Positions 1-7,058 of a stretch of 10,559 nt of DNA are shown here, piece after piece. The position numbers and the translations under genes are program-made. The stretch is from an uncultured Acetatifactor sp. (GTDB lineage: Bacteria > Bacillota > Clostridia > Lachnospirales > Lachnospiraceae). Each line of letters begins with the position of its first letter. The first letter of the stretch is position 1. Under the pieces are notes generated by a model that was not told the DNA's origin, ran no database searches, and saw only the letters and a program-made list of their open reading frames with translations. Where the stretch lies: the NCBI GenBank assembly GCA_947644185.1, contig CANRZC010000057.1, positions 1-10,559 on the forward strand, in the 5' to 3' direction.

Positions 1-63
1 CTGCGGTAACGGCTGCGCACCCTCCGGGCACTGAAAAATTCAAAATGATGATTTTAGGAAAAT
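1..63. other. Left edge, possible tail of a cut gene
   Basis: Two plus-strand frames run in from the left edge. One stops at 32-34 and would end in CGNGCAPSGH; the other stops at 63-65 and would end in FKMMILGK. Either could be the C-terminal tail of a gene lying mostly outside the window and ending just before the hairpin at 64-107. Ten to twenty residues are too few to choose between them or to identify a family, and the segment may simply be intergenic. Confidence 0.25.
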
Positions 64-107
64 AAAAAATGCTATGCAATCAAACAACTTCTTGCATAGC
101 ATTTTTT
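64..107. terminator. Bidirectional intrinsic terminator
   Basis: A 16-bp inverted repeat (64-79 pairing with 92-107, loop 80-91) has the core ATGCTATGCAA / TTGCATAGCAT. An A-run lies at its left end and seven T at its right end. It therefore has the U-tract hairpin form on both strands. It is placed to end the minus-strand regulator gene that stops at 191, and any plus-strand gene entering from the left edge. Confidence 0.85.
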
Positions 108-190
108 TCCGTTTACCTGGCATTTGTCATAATTTTGTGAAGTTTCCTGATGGCTCCCTGCCTTTGCAGCGGGGTATTTGATTTTATCTG

Positions 191-1018
191 TCAGGGAAAG
201 GTAAAATATCGGTTGCTGGAGTGGAGCATCCTGTATTCTATGGGAGTGCAGTTTTCCTTGCTTTTGAAGTATCGGCTGAAATAGTGAATGCTCTGGAATC
301 CCACCAGCTCTGCAATATCGCCAATGGAGGTGTCGGTATTGACCAGAAGCTCACGGGCCTTCTGCATGCGGACAGAATTCACATATCGAATGGGTGTGGT
401 ATGATAGAGCTCCTTGAACATATTGGTAAGGGTGGTTTTGCTGGCATGTGCCGTCAGGGCCATATCATCCAGACTGATGATATGGGAATAATGGATCTGG
501 ATATATTCCATCAGGGCAGTTACATTGACGCCCCGGTATGTCTTTACGGGTACCTGCTCTGCTGCCCGGGACTGCAGGGTGGGTAGATTGTCAGAGGTTT
601 CCCGGATGAGATTCACCAACAGTTCAAACAAATAGTTGCAGACAGTAGGGTAATAATATTTCTGCCTTTCTGTGCTCTCCTGGATGATCCGTTCAAAACA
701 TTGGGCATACCCAAAATAATTCCCTGAGACAAAAGGCAGGTTGATCTTAATAAGATCCTCAAACAGGGGCTGACTCTGAACCGAAAACTTGATATCCAAT
801 ATGAGAGGAGGCTGGCTGGGGACAGTGTGTATCGCGTGGAATAACTGTGGCTTGACCAGATAAATCTGCTGGGGAAGCACAGCAAAATCATGGTTTTCAA
901 TCATAATATGACAGCTTCCCTCTGAGAAAGCAAAGAGCTGGAAAAAGGTATGGTTGTGGAGATCATTTTCCCAGTTCTGACGATATTTTCCACACCACAG
1001 TACACTACATTCATTCAT
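191..1018 (-). CDS. AraC-family transcriptional regulator
   Basis: A 275-residue DNA-binding regulator of the AraC/XylS family. Residues about 15-100 look like the cupin-type effector-sensing domain, with the family-typical LHNH motif at 20-23. Residues about 165-265 hold the paired helix-turn-helix domain: first HTH around 182-203, second around 232-252 with the pattern IGDIAELVGF..IHYFSRYFK, which is the AraC signature. The start is set at 1018 because GGAG (complement of 1025-1028) lies six bases before this ATG; the in-frame ATG at 1030 has no Shine-Dalgarno sequence. The gene is divergent from the enolase/Gfo/dehydrogenase operon, which it probably controls in response to a sugar or sugar acid. 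That target is inferred from position; the family assignment is secure. Confidence 0.93.
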   Translation of the reverse strand: MNECSVLWCGKYRQNWENDLHNHTFFQLFAFSEGSCHIMIENHDFAVLPQQIYLVKPQLFHAIHTVPSQPPLILDIKFSVQSQPLFEDLIKINLPFVSGNYFGYAQCFERIIQESTERQKYYYPTVCNYLFELLVNLIRETSDNLPTLQSRAAEQVPVKTYRGVNVTALMEYIQIHYSHIISLDDMALTAHASKTTLTNMFKELYHTTPIRYVNSVRMQKARELLVNTDTSIGDIAELVGFQSIHYFSRYFKSKENCTPIEYRMLHSSNRYFTFP

Positions 1019-1091
1019 AGATATCTCCATTTCTGCACAGGCCGACTGCGCCCTGATTGATACCAGTTCCTTTCATTCCCTGTTGAAAATA

Positions 1092-1120
1092 AGTATAAAG
1101 CCCTTTCTCTGTTTCCGCAA
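1092..1120 (-). promoter_or_regulatory. Predicted promoter of the AraC-type gene
   Basis: On the minus strand TTGCGG (1115-1120) and TATACT (1092-1097) are separated by exactly 17 bases. This gives a leader of about 65 bases before the ATG at 1018. The -10 is good and the -35 moderate. Confidence 0.5.
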
Positions 1121-1146
1121 GAGGCGTTTTTTTATAAAAAGTGACA

Positions 1147-1186
1147 TATAATTTGCAAAGCATTCTGATATCTGGTATGGTATCAT
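1147..1186 (+). promoter_or_regulatory. Candidate promoter and operator region of catabolic operon
   Basis: Two possible -10 boxes precede the enolase-superfamily gene: a perfect TATAAT at 1147-1152, and TATCAT at 1181-1186 with an extended TGG just before it. Neither has a recognisable -35, as expected for a promoter that depends on an activator such as the divergent AraC-type protein. Repeated half-sites are present: TGGTAT at 1173-1178 and 1178-1183, and a near-palindrome TGATATC (1166-1172) / GGTATCA (1179-1185). Which -10 is used cannot be decided by reading. Confidence 0.4.
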
Positions 1187-1229
1187 CCTTTTAAACCATA
1201 GGAAGTTATGCCAGTGGAAAGGGGGAAAT

Positions 1230-2525
1230 ATGGTGGACAGGGTAATAGAGAAAGTTTCTCTGCAGTTTGACAGAGAGCCGCTGATACAGCCCTTTGGATT
1301 TAAGGGAGCATATCTGGATGAGCTGTGGCAGAGCTTCTGCGAAATCCATGTTTCAGACCAAAATGTCGGCAGAGGCATGGGCGTGCAGAGTGTGCTCTGG
1401 GCAGACGCAGATACTTTTTTGGAGCATTCCCAGGCAGGGGCCAATGCAATGATGCTTACAGTGACTGAGAAGGCTCTTGGACTATTAAAGGGGAGGAAGT
1501 TTACCAACCCCATTGAGCTGATGCATACCATTTTCCCGGAATGCTATGCGTATGCCTCCAGGATTACAGGCAACCCCAGGCTGCCTGCCACATTTGTACT
1601 GAACGCCCTTGTGCCAATAGATTTTGCCCTTTGGCAGATTGCGGCAGCGGAGGGAGGAATGGAAGACTTCTCTGCACTGACAAAAGGGTTCTGTCCGTCC
1701 ATGAATCAGCGGCATGAGAAGCTGGGAGCCATTCCACTGATCAGCTATAATACCCAGGCGGATGAGATAGAGGCACTTTTAAGGGAAGGAATTTTCCTTC
1801 TGAAGATCAAGATTGGAGCGAATCCAGGGGGACGCAACGATCTGGAGGAAATGTGCCGTTGTGACATTGAGAGGCTTGCCCAGATTCATAAGCTTGCGGC
1901 TTGCTTTGAGACTCCCTATACGGATTGTGGACATCCGGTTTATTATCTGGATGCCAATGGGCGCTATGACAGCAGAGAACGGCTGGAAAGATTTTTGGAG
2001 GGAGCTGCAGCATGCGGGGCTTTGGAGCGGATTGTCCTTCTGGAAGAGCCCTTCCCAGTGGACGCCGGGATCAGGGTGGAAGGATTTCCGGTGCGGATCG
2101 CAGGAGACGAAAGCATTCACAGCCCGGAGGATGCAGTGCGCTGTATAGAAGAGCTGGGATATGGGGCAGTGGCGTTAAAGCCCATAGCCAAAACCTTGAG
2201 CGCCACACTGGAAATTTATGAACAGGCAGCAAAGAGAGGGATTCCTTGCTTCTGCGCGGATCTGACGGTTCCGCCAGTGATGCTGGAATGGAATATGCAG
2301 GTGGCAGCCAGGATTGGAATGATACCAGGATTGAAAACCGGTGTGGTGGAAAGCAATGGGGCACAGAATTATCGAAACTGGAGAGAACTGTTGCACAGAA
2401 CCGGCCATCCAGATGCCAGCTGGCTGCATCCGCAAAATGGCGTATATGATCTGACGGATTTTTATGGGCAATGTGATGTGCTGCACGGATTGTCCGCGCC
2501 ACCCCAGGGGTATGACAGGAAGTAG
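1230..2525 (+). CDS. Enolase-superfamily enzyme, MLE subgroup-like
   Basis: A 431-residue enzyme of the enolase superfamily, whose members abstract the proton alpha to a carboxylate with Mg2+ and an (alpha/beta)8 barrel. The barrel motifs are visible in order: KIK (K192, K194) on strand two, probable metal ligands D241 (in YLDANGRYD), E272 (in LLEEPFP) and D293 (in AGDES), and K317 (ALKPIAK) as the opposing base. Lysines on both faces are the pattern of the muconate-lactonizing/dipeptide-epimerase subgroup rather than the His-Asp dyad of mandelate racemase. It is longer than the usual 360-400 residues, with extra length in the N-terminal capping half. SD-like GGAAAGG (1216-1222) supports ATG 1230. 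It is first in an operon with two NAD(P)-type dehydrogenases. Substrate is unknown: a sugar-acid dehydratase, epimerase or cycloisomerase are all possible. Confidence 0.85.
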   Translation: MVDRVIEKVSLQFDREPLIQPFGFKGAYLDELWQSFCEIHVSDQNVGRGMGVQSVLWADADTFLEHSQAGANAMMLTVTEKALGLLKGRKFTNPIELMHTIFPECYAYASRITGNPRLPATFVLNALVPIDFALWQIAAAEGGMEDFSALTKGFCPSMNQRHEKLGAIPLISYNTQADEIEALLREGIFLLKIKIGANPGGRNDLEEMCRCDIERLAQIHKLAACFETPYTDCGHPVYYLDANGRYDSRERLERFLEGAAACGALERIVLLEEPFPVDAGIRVEGFPVRIAGDESIHSPEDAVRCIEELGYGAVALKPIAKTLSATLEIYEQAAKRGIPCFCADLTVPPVMLEWNMQVAARIGMIPGLKTGVVESNGAQNYRNWRELLHRTGHPDASWLHPQNGVYDLTDFYGQCDVLHGLSAPPQGYDRK

Positions 2526-2542
2526 GAGGAAAGGAGGGGAAT

Positions 2543-3586
2543 ATGAACAATTTCTATGAGAAGGTTGGATTTGCTGTTATCGGATGCGGCTTGATCTCAC
2601 AGTTTCATATCGGTGCCATCCAGGAGATTGAGGATGCTTTCCTGGCAGGGGTCTATGATCAGAATTCCGAGACAGCCAGGAAGACAGCAAAAGAAGCCGG
2701 AGTACATTGCTATGGTAGCTTTGAAGAAGCCCTGGAGGATTCCAGGGTGGATGCAGTTTGTATCTGCACACCCAGCTATCTCCATGCATCCATGGCATGT
2801 ACAGCGGTGGAGGCGGGCAAGTCCGTTTTGGTAGAAAAGCCGCTGGCGCTAAAGCTGGAGGACTGTGACCGGCTGATTGCTCTGGCAAAAGAAAAAGGGG
2901 TCCAGGTGGGGACGGTTTCCCAATTGCGATTCTCGCCCGCCATTGGCAGAGTGAAGAAAGCCATGCAGGATGGAATACTGGGGAGACTGACAAGAGCTGA
3001 TCTGTACATGAAATACTATCGCCCCCAGGAATACTATGATCGTGGCGGGTGGAGAGGAACTGTGGAAAAAGATGGAGGCGGGGCGCTGATGAATCAGGGA
3101 ATCCATGGGGTGGACCTTCTGCGATACCTGGCAGGCCCTGTGAACAGTATCTATGCATTGAGTGCCACCAGGGTACATGACATTGAGGTAGAGGACACGC
3201 TGACAGCGGCGCTCTCCTTCCAAAGCGGCGCTCTGGGGGTGATAGAGGCATCCACAGGCGACTGGCCAGGGTCACCCCGGAGAATAGAACTGAACGGAGA
3301 GTGCGGTGTAATTATTCTGGAGGAAGACCGGATTGTGAAGTGGGAAGTGGAAGGGGAGAAGGGCTTCTCCTTATATGAAGAAAATGACAGGAAAATACAG
3401 TCACATCAGGATCCTGGAAAGATTGACGCCTCCGGCCATGTGTGCCAGATTCGTAATTTTATCAGCGCTTTGCAGGGAGAGGCGGAGCTTTTGGTGGATG
3501 GCCAGGATGGCAGGAGGGCATTGGAAATCATTCTTTCCGCCTATAGGTCTGCAGAGAGTGGAAAGGCTGTTGTACTGGAGGGTTGA
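2543..3586 (+). CDS. Gfo/Idh/MocA-family oxidoreductase
   Basis: A 347-residue cytosolic NAD(P)-dependent dehydrogenase of the glucose-fructose oxidoreductase / inositol dehydrogenase family. The N-terminal Rossmann fold shows GCGLIS at 14-19, the family EKP motif at 98-100 (catalytic Lys99), and the GGGALMNQGIHGVDLL stretch at about 178-193, which carries the His188/Asp191 pair typical of polyol and sugar oxidation. The C-terminal half is the alpha/beta substrate domain. Length is normal for the family. Strong AAGGAGGGG at 2531-2539 precedes ATG 2543, only 17 bases after the enolase-superfamily stop, so the two are surely cotranscribed. It probably oxidises a ring or chain hydroxyl of the same substrate. 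Specificity (inositol-like, sugar or sugar acid) cannot be read from motifs. Confidence 0.93.
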   Translation: MNNFYEKVGFAVIGCGLISQFHIGAIQEIEDAFLAGVYDQNSETARKTAKEAGVHCYGSFEEALEDSRVDAVCICTPSYLHASMACTAVEAGKSVLVEKPLALKLEDCDRLIALAKEKGVQVGTVSQLRFSPAIGRVKKAMQDGILGRLTRADLYMKYYRPQEYYDRGGWRGTVEKDGGGALMNQGIHGVDLLRYLAGPVNSIYALSATRVHDIEVEDTLTAALSFQSGALGVIEASTGDWPGSPRRIELNGECGVIILEEDRIVKWEVEGEKGFSLYEENDRKIQSHQDPGKIDASGHVCQIRNFISALQGEAELLVDGQDGRRALEIILSAYRSAESGKAVVLEG

Positions 3587-3628
3587 ATTAGAAGAGCTTA
3601 CTAAATCAAAAGGAAGGAGTTTCACGAA

Positions 3629-4618
3629 ATGAAAATTGCTATGTTATTGGAGGAAGAGCTGCGCAGGGATTTATTTTCTCCCGCGGCCATGGAAATGCTG
3701 GGCCAGTTGGGCCAGGTGGTCTGCAATGAAACCGGAAATACCGATGAAGAAACCATAGGAATACTACTACAGGGGGCTGATATCGCTATTTCTTCCTGGG
3801 GAACGCCAAAGCTAACAGATGCTCTGTTACAGAACGCCCCCAATCTAAAGCTGTTAGCCCATGCGGCAGGGAGTGTGAAGGGGGTTGTATCAGATGCGCT
3901 TTACCACAGGGGAATTCGGGTGATTTCCAGCGCATGTGCGCTCAGCAGAGGGGTTTCCGAGATGGCAATGGGACTTGCCATTACCGCGGCGAAAAATGTC
4001 TTCGCCTACAATGCCGCTATTCACGCAGGTAACTGGCCCACAGAGAAAAAAGAGGCAAGGGAGCTGTTTGATATCAATGTGGGCGTGGTGGGATGTGGAT
4101 TTGCAGGGGCGCATTTCATTGAGCTGCTGCAGGAATACGGTGTGCATGTGCTTGCCTATGATCCAGGCCTGAGCGGAGAGAGAATCCATGCCCTGGGGGC
4201 CAGAAAAGTGGAGCTGGAGGAGATCTTTAGGGAAAGCGATATCCTTTCTCTGCACGCGCCATCCATTGACGCAACCAGGCATATGGTCAATGAAGAGACC
4301 CTTGGGTGGATGAAGGATGACGCAATTCTGATCAATACGGCCAGAGGCACCCTCATCGACGAGGCGGCACTGGCAAAATGTATGAAGGCAGGAAAACTGA
4401 AATATGCCTGTCTGGATGTGACGGATCCGGAACCGCCTTTGGCGGATAATCCGCTTTTGGAGATTCCAAACTGTATCTTTACGCCCCATGTGGCGGGCCT
4501 TGCCAACAACGGAAAACGAAAGATTGGCGTCCATGTATGTGAGGAGATTGCACGGTTTGAAAAAGGAGAGGCGCTGGCGACAGAGGTGACCAAAGAGATG
4601 TTGGCCACCATTGCATAA
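3629..4618 (+). CDS. D-2-hydroxyacid dehydrogenase family protein
   Basis: A 329-residue NAD-dependent D-isomer-specific 2-hydroxyacid dehydrogenase, the family of phosphoglycerate and glyoxylate/hydroxypyruvate reductases, interconverting a 2-hydroxyacid and a 2-ketoacid. The cofactor loop is GVVGCGFAG around 152-160, and D178 in AYDPG favours NAD(H) over NADP(H). The catalytic triad positions are present: R239 in NTARG, E268 in LDVTDPEP and H287 in TPHVAG. AAGGAG (3614-3619) lies nine bases before ATG 3629, and the gap to the Gfo/Idh/MocA gene is 42 bases with no terminator, making this the third gene of the operon. In context it would act on a hydroxyacid or ketoacid produced from the pathway substrate. 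It has no ACT or ASB domain, so serine-pathway SerA is unlikely. Confidence 0.92.
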   Translation: MKIAMLLEEELRRDLFSPAAMEMLGQLGQVVCNETGNTDEETIGILLQGADIAISSWGTPKLTDALLQNAPNLKLLAHAAGSVKGVVSDALYHRGIRVISSACALSRGVSEMAMGLAITAAKNVFAYNAAIHAGNWPTEKKEARELFDINVGVVGCGFAGAHFIELLQEYGVHVLAYDPGLSGERIHALGARKVELEEIFRESDILSLHAPSIDATRHMVNEETLGWMKDDAILINTARGTLIDEAALAKCMKAGKLKYACLDVTDPEPPLADNPLLEIPNCIFTPHVAGLANNGKRKIGVHVCEEIARFEKGEALATEVTKEMLATIA

Positions 4619-4701
4619 AGAGCACAAGTGCAAAAATTAACCCTACCTTAATATATCATCAATCCATGCTTAAGAGATAATTAGGATATCCCCCAGGCAA
4701 A

Positions 4702-4761
4702 GGATTTATAATAGCACAAAGCAGCACAGGGAAAAAAGCTGCGGAAAAGAGGTAAGGGGTT
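4702..4761 (+). promoter_or_regulatory. Possible promoter and RBS of the lipoprotein gene
   Basis: A perfect TATAAT at 4707-4712 sits 50 bases before ATG 4762; no good -35 is seen 16-18 bases upstream. AGAGGT at 4748-4753, eight bases before the ATG, is the likely ribosome binding site. The 143-base gap from the dehydrogenase gene holds no convincing terminator, so the lipoprotein gene may be transcribed both from here and by read-through. Confidence 0.4.
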
Positions 4762-6954
4762 ATGAAACATATACGGAGGATGGCAATACTGGCCTGGGTG
4801 GCCATGCTGGCAGGTGTGCTGAGCGGATGCGGAAAAAAGGACACAGGAGGAAGTGTGACCACAGAACAGCAGAAGGGCCGTTTTGTGGAGATCAGGGAGG
4901 AACTGCCCCAGGAACTGGAAGCATGGAAGCCCCAGCAAATATTTTCTGTGGACGGCAAGATACATCTATTGGCATCGAAAAATGAAGATGACAAGACTGT
5001 CTTTTCAGAATGGGGGCTGGAGGAGAGCGGCTTTACGGATATGACACAGAGCTGGCTGACCTCCCTGGAGCTGCCTTGCGGGGAGGGGATGAACTTCACT
5101 CTGGCACAGGGCGGCAATGGTACGCAGTATCTTCTGGCTACCTATGGGGTAGAGGGAGAGGATTCCTACAGCAGCCACTTATGGAAGGGCGAAGGTGCCC
5201 AGGCGGTGGAGATCACGCCGAAGGAGTGGACAGCTTTGCATGAGGAATGGGGCGTGTATGAGAGCGTCCGGGGCATTACAGCGCTGGAGGACGGCACACT
5301 GTTTGCCCTTTCTTACACGTCTATGAGTATCTTGTCAGGAGAGGACGGCCATATACTGCAGAGCGAACAATTGTCCGCGCAGTACAGCGATATCCTGGCA
5401 TCGGACGGTAGAGCTATCTATCTGTGTACGGAAGAAAATATGAATATGCAGATAGAGAAGCGGGGAGCTGGGATTGGTGGCAGTGTCACGAAAATCGACT
5501 TTCCCACAGCCGGCGCTTTCGGAACCTTACTTGGAGCCGCAGGAGATGGCACATTGATTGCGGCTGGCGGAGATGGGATCTTTCGCTGGAACCAGGGTGA
5601 AAACGCCTGGGAGAAGCTGCTGGATGGCCTGGAGACGGATTTTGCCATGTCGGACAATTGGTGTATTGGATTGGCTGTACTGGAGGATGGCAGCATCTAT
5701 GCCCTGTTTCAGGAATCTGGGGGTGGTGTGAGGCTGAATCAATATACCTATGACCCAGATGCAGTGGTAGAGGTGAAAGAGGAGCTGAAGCTGTACACAG
5801 TCTTCGAAAGTCCCTTACTGCAGCAGGCGGCTGTGCTGTATCATAAGGAGCACCCAGAGATTCGGATTACCATTCAGTATGCCTATTCTGCATACGACAA
5901 TGATAAAGCTGACTACAATGCTGTTTACCAGGAACTGAATACGCTGCTTATGGGAGAGAATGCACCGGACATTCTGGTGCTGGATGGTCTGGACATGGAT
6001 ACCTTCATTGATAAAGGACTGCTTGTGGACATAGAGGCAGTGGTGGGGCCAATGGAGGAGAGGGGAGAGCTTCTGTCTGGAATTACAGGCTCTTATGTGC
6101 AGGAGGATGGTCACAGGTACATGGTGCCCCTGCAGTTTGGCTTCAACATGGCTGTGGGCAGGGACATTGGTGAGGCGGATATGGCTTCTCTGGAGGCATT
6201 GGCGGCGTTTCTAGCAGGGACACAGGACAGTTATCTAGGCCCTCAGACAATAGACGAGCTAGTGGATAAGTTCTACCCTTATTTCTGTGGGGACATTGTC
6301 AAAGACAAGCAGCTAGATAGGGAGACTCTGGCTGGAAAGCTGGAATGTCTGAAGCGCATTGGGGACAACTGCGGCATCATAGATACCAGGGGCAAAGGGG
6401 AGCACGCTTATAATATGTGGGACCTGGCCTCCGGGGCGAAATTGGCCTTTAACAGGGTTACCGGATTCAAGAACTGCATGTTCCCCATATCCATAATGGA
6501 CTATATCAAGGGGAGCTTTACTGCCTATGAGAATCGCTTTATCCCCTTACTGCAGGCTGGAATCTGTGCAAAGAGCCCTTATCAGGACAGTGCCATGGAT
6601 TTCCTCGCGTTGGCTTTGTCGGAGCGGATTCAGGATACGGATCACTATCTGGGATTTCCGGTGAACTTAAGCTCTCTGGAAAAGCAGTCCCATGAGGACC
6701 GTTCGGAATCTCAAGCTTATACTTCCATTGAGGCGGAGGGAAGCGAGGTGGATTTCGCCATCCAGTGCTACTCCGACGAGACAGCAGATGCGCTGGTGGC
6801 TATTTGCAAGGCCCTGGATAAGCCGGCTGTAGAGGATGCGAAGATTCGGGAGGTATTCATTGAAGCGTTAGGGGCGTATCTGGACGGGACACAGACCACG
6901 GAGGCTACGGTGCAGAAGATAGAGGATGGGCTGAAGATGTATTTGGCGGAGTGA
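4762..6954 (+). CDS. Lipoprotein: propeller-like domain plus solute-binding domain
   Basis: A 730-residue exported lipoprotein. The signal peptide has KHIRR, a hydrophobic core and the lipobox LSGC, with Cys23 as the probable lipidated residue. Residues about 40-335 contain repeated short strands of the type DGTLFALSYT, DGRAIYLCT, DGTLIAAGGDG and EDGSIYALFQ, which read as blades of a beta-propeller-like domain. From about 341 to the end it resembles an extracellular family-1 solute-binding protein: ELKLYTVFESPLLQQAA, then a HPEIRITIQY strand, PDILVLDG near 402-409 and the YMVPLQFGFNMAV segment near 453-465. It would sit on the outer face of the membrane and probably binds a carbohydrate or oligosaccharide. 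Usual solute-binding proteins are 400-550 residues, so the N-terminal half is an addition. No ABC permease or ATPase is adjacent; whether it serves the upstream catabolic operon is inference. Confidence 0.8.
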   Translation: MKHIRRMAILAWVAMLAGVLSGCGKKDTGGSVTTEQQKGRFVEIREELPQELEAWKPQQIFSVDGKIHLLASKNEDDKTVFSEWGLEESGFTDMTQSWLTSLELPCGEGMNFTLAQGGNGTQYLLATYGVEGEDSYSSHLWKGEGAQAVEITPKEWTALHEEWGVYESVRGITALEDGTLFALSYTSMSILSGEDGHILQSEQLSAQYSDILASDGRAIYLCTEENMNMQIEKRGAGIGGSVTKIDFPTAGAFGTLLGAAGDGTLIAAGGDGIFRWNQGENAWEKLLDGLETDFAMSDNWCIGLAVLEDGSIYALFQESGGGVRLNQYTYDPDAVVEVKEELKLYTVFESPLLQQAAVLYHKEHPEIRITIQYAYSAYDNDKADYNAVYQELNTLLMGENAPDILVLDGLDMDTFIDKGLLVDIEAVVGPMEERGELLSGITGSYVQEDGHRYMVPLQFGFNMAVGRDIGEADMASLEALAAFLAGTQDSYLGPQTIDELVDKFYPYFCGDIVKDKQLDRETLAGKLECLKRIGDNCGIIDTRGKGEHAYNMWDLASGAKLAFNRVTGFKNCMFPISIMDYIKGSFTAYENRFIPLLQAGICAKSPYQDSAMDFLALALSERIQDTDHYLGFPVNLSSLEKQSHEDRSESQAYTSIEAEGSEVDFAIQCYSDETADALVAICKALDKPAVEDAKIREVFIEALGAYLDGTQTTEATVQKIEDGLKMYLAE

Positions 6955-6965
6955 AGCTAGGGGCA

Positions 6966-6995
6966 TTGACAAAGAGGGTAAAAGTGTGATATAGT
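6966..6995 (+). promoter_or_regulatory. Strong promoter of the metal-exporter operon
   Basis: Consensus TTGACA at 6966-6971 and TATAGT at 6990-6995 are 18 bases apart, with an extended TGA (6987-6989) before the -10. The predicted start point is near 7002, inside the left arm of the inverted repeat that begins at 6993. This is the best-formed sigma-A promoter in the window. Confidence 0.8.
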
Positions 6996-7039
6996 TCCAG
7001 ATGCAAATGAGTCGCATTTGCATCTGGAACTTGTTTTTT
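6993..7039 (+). terminator. 17-bp inverted repeat plus T-run: terminator and possible operator
   Basis: Arms 6993-7009 and 7015-7031 pair perfectly over 17 bp around the loop AGTCG; the core is ATGCAAATG / CATTTGCAT. The right arm leads into TTGTTTTTT (7031-7039), so a transcript coming through from the lipoprotein gene would form an intrinsic terminator. The dyad overlaps the -10 box and start point of the next operon, whose product includes a Fur-family repressor. It may therefore also be the operator. The hairpin and T-run are seen; the regulatory role is inferred. Confidence 0.75.
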
Positions 7040-7058
7040 AGAAAGGTTGGTAATCGTT

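Noticed and set aside
1098..1133. Possible terminator ahead of the T-run at 1127-1133 in the divergent promoter region
   Set aside because: The pairing is short and interrupted, and the segment is better explained as the spacer and -35 of the minus-strand promoter.
2577..3275. A 232-codon minus-strand open frame opposite the Gfo/Idh/MocA gene
   Set aside because: Low-complexity Pro/Ser-rich translation, antisense to a clear oxidoreductase, no start signal.
4622..4635. GCAC-AA-GTGC hairpin followed by A-rich sequence after the hydroxyacid dehydrogenase gene
   Set aside because: Only a 4-bp stem with a 2-base loop and no T-run, so not a convincing terminator.
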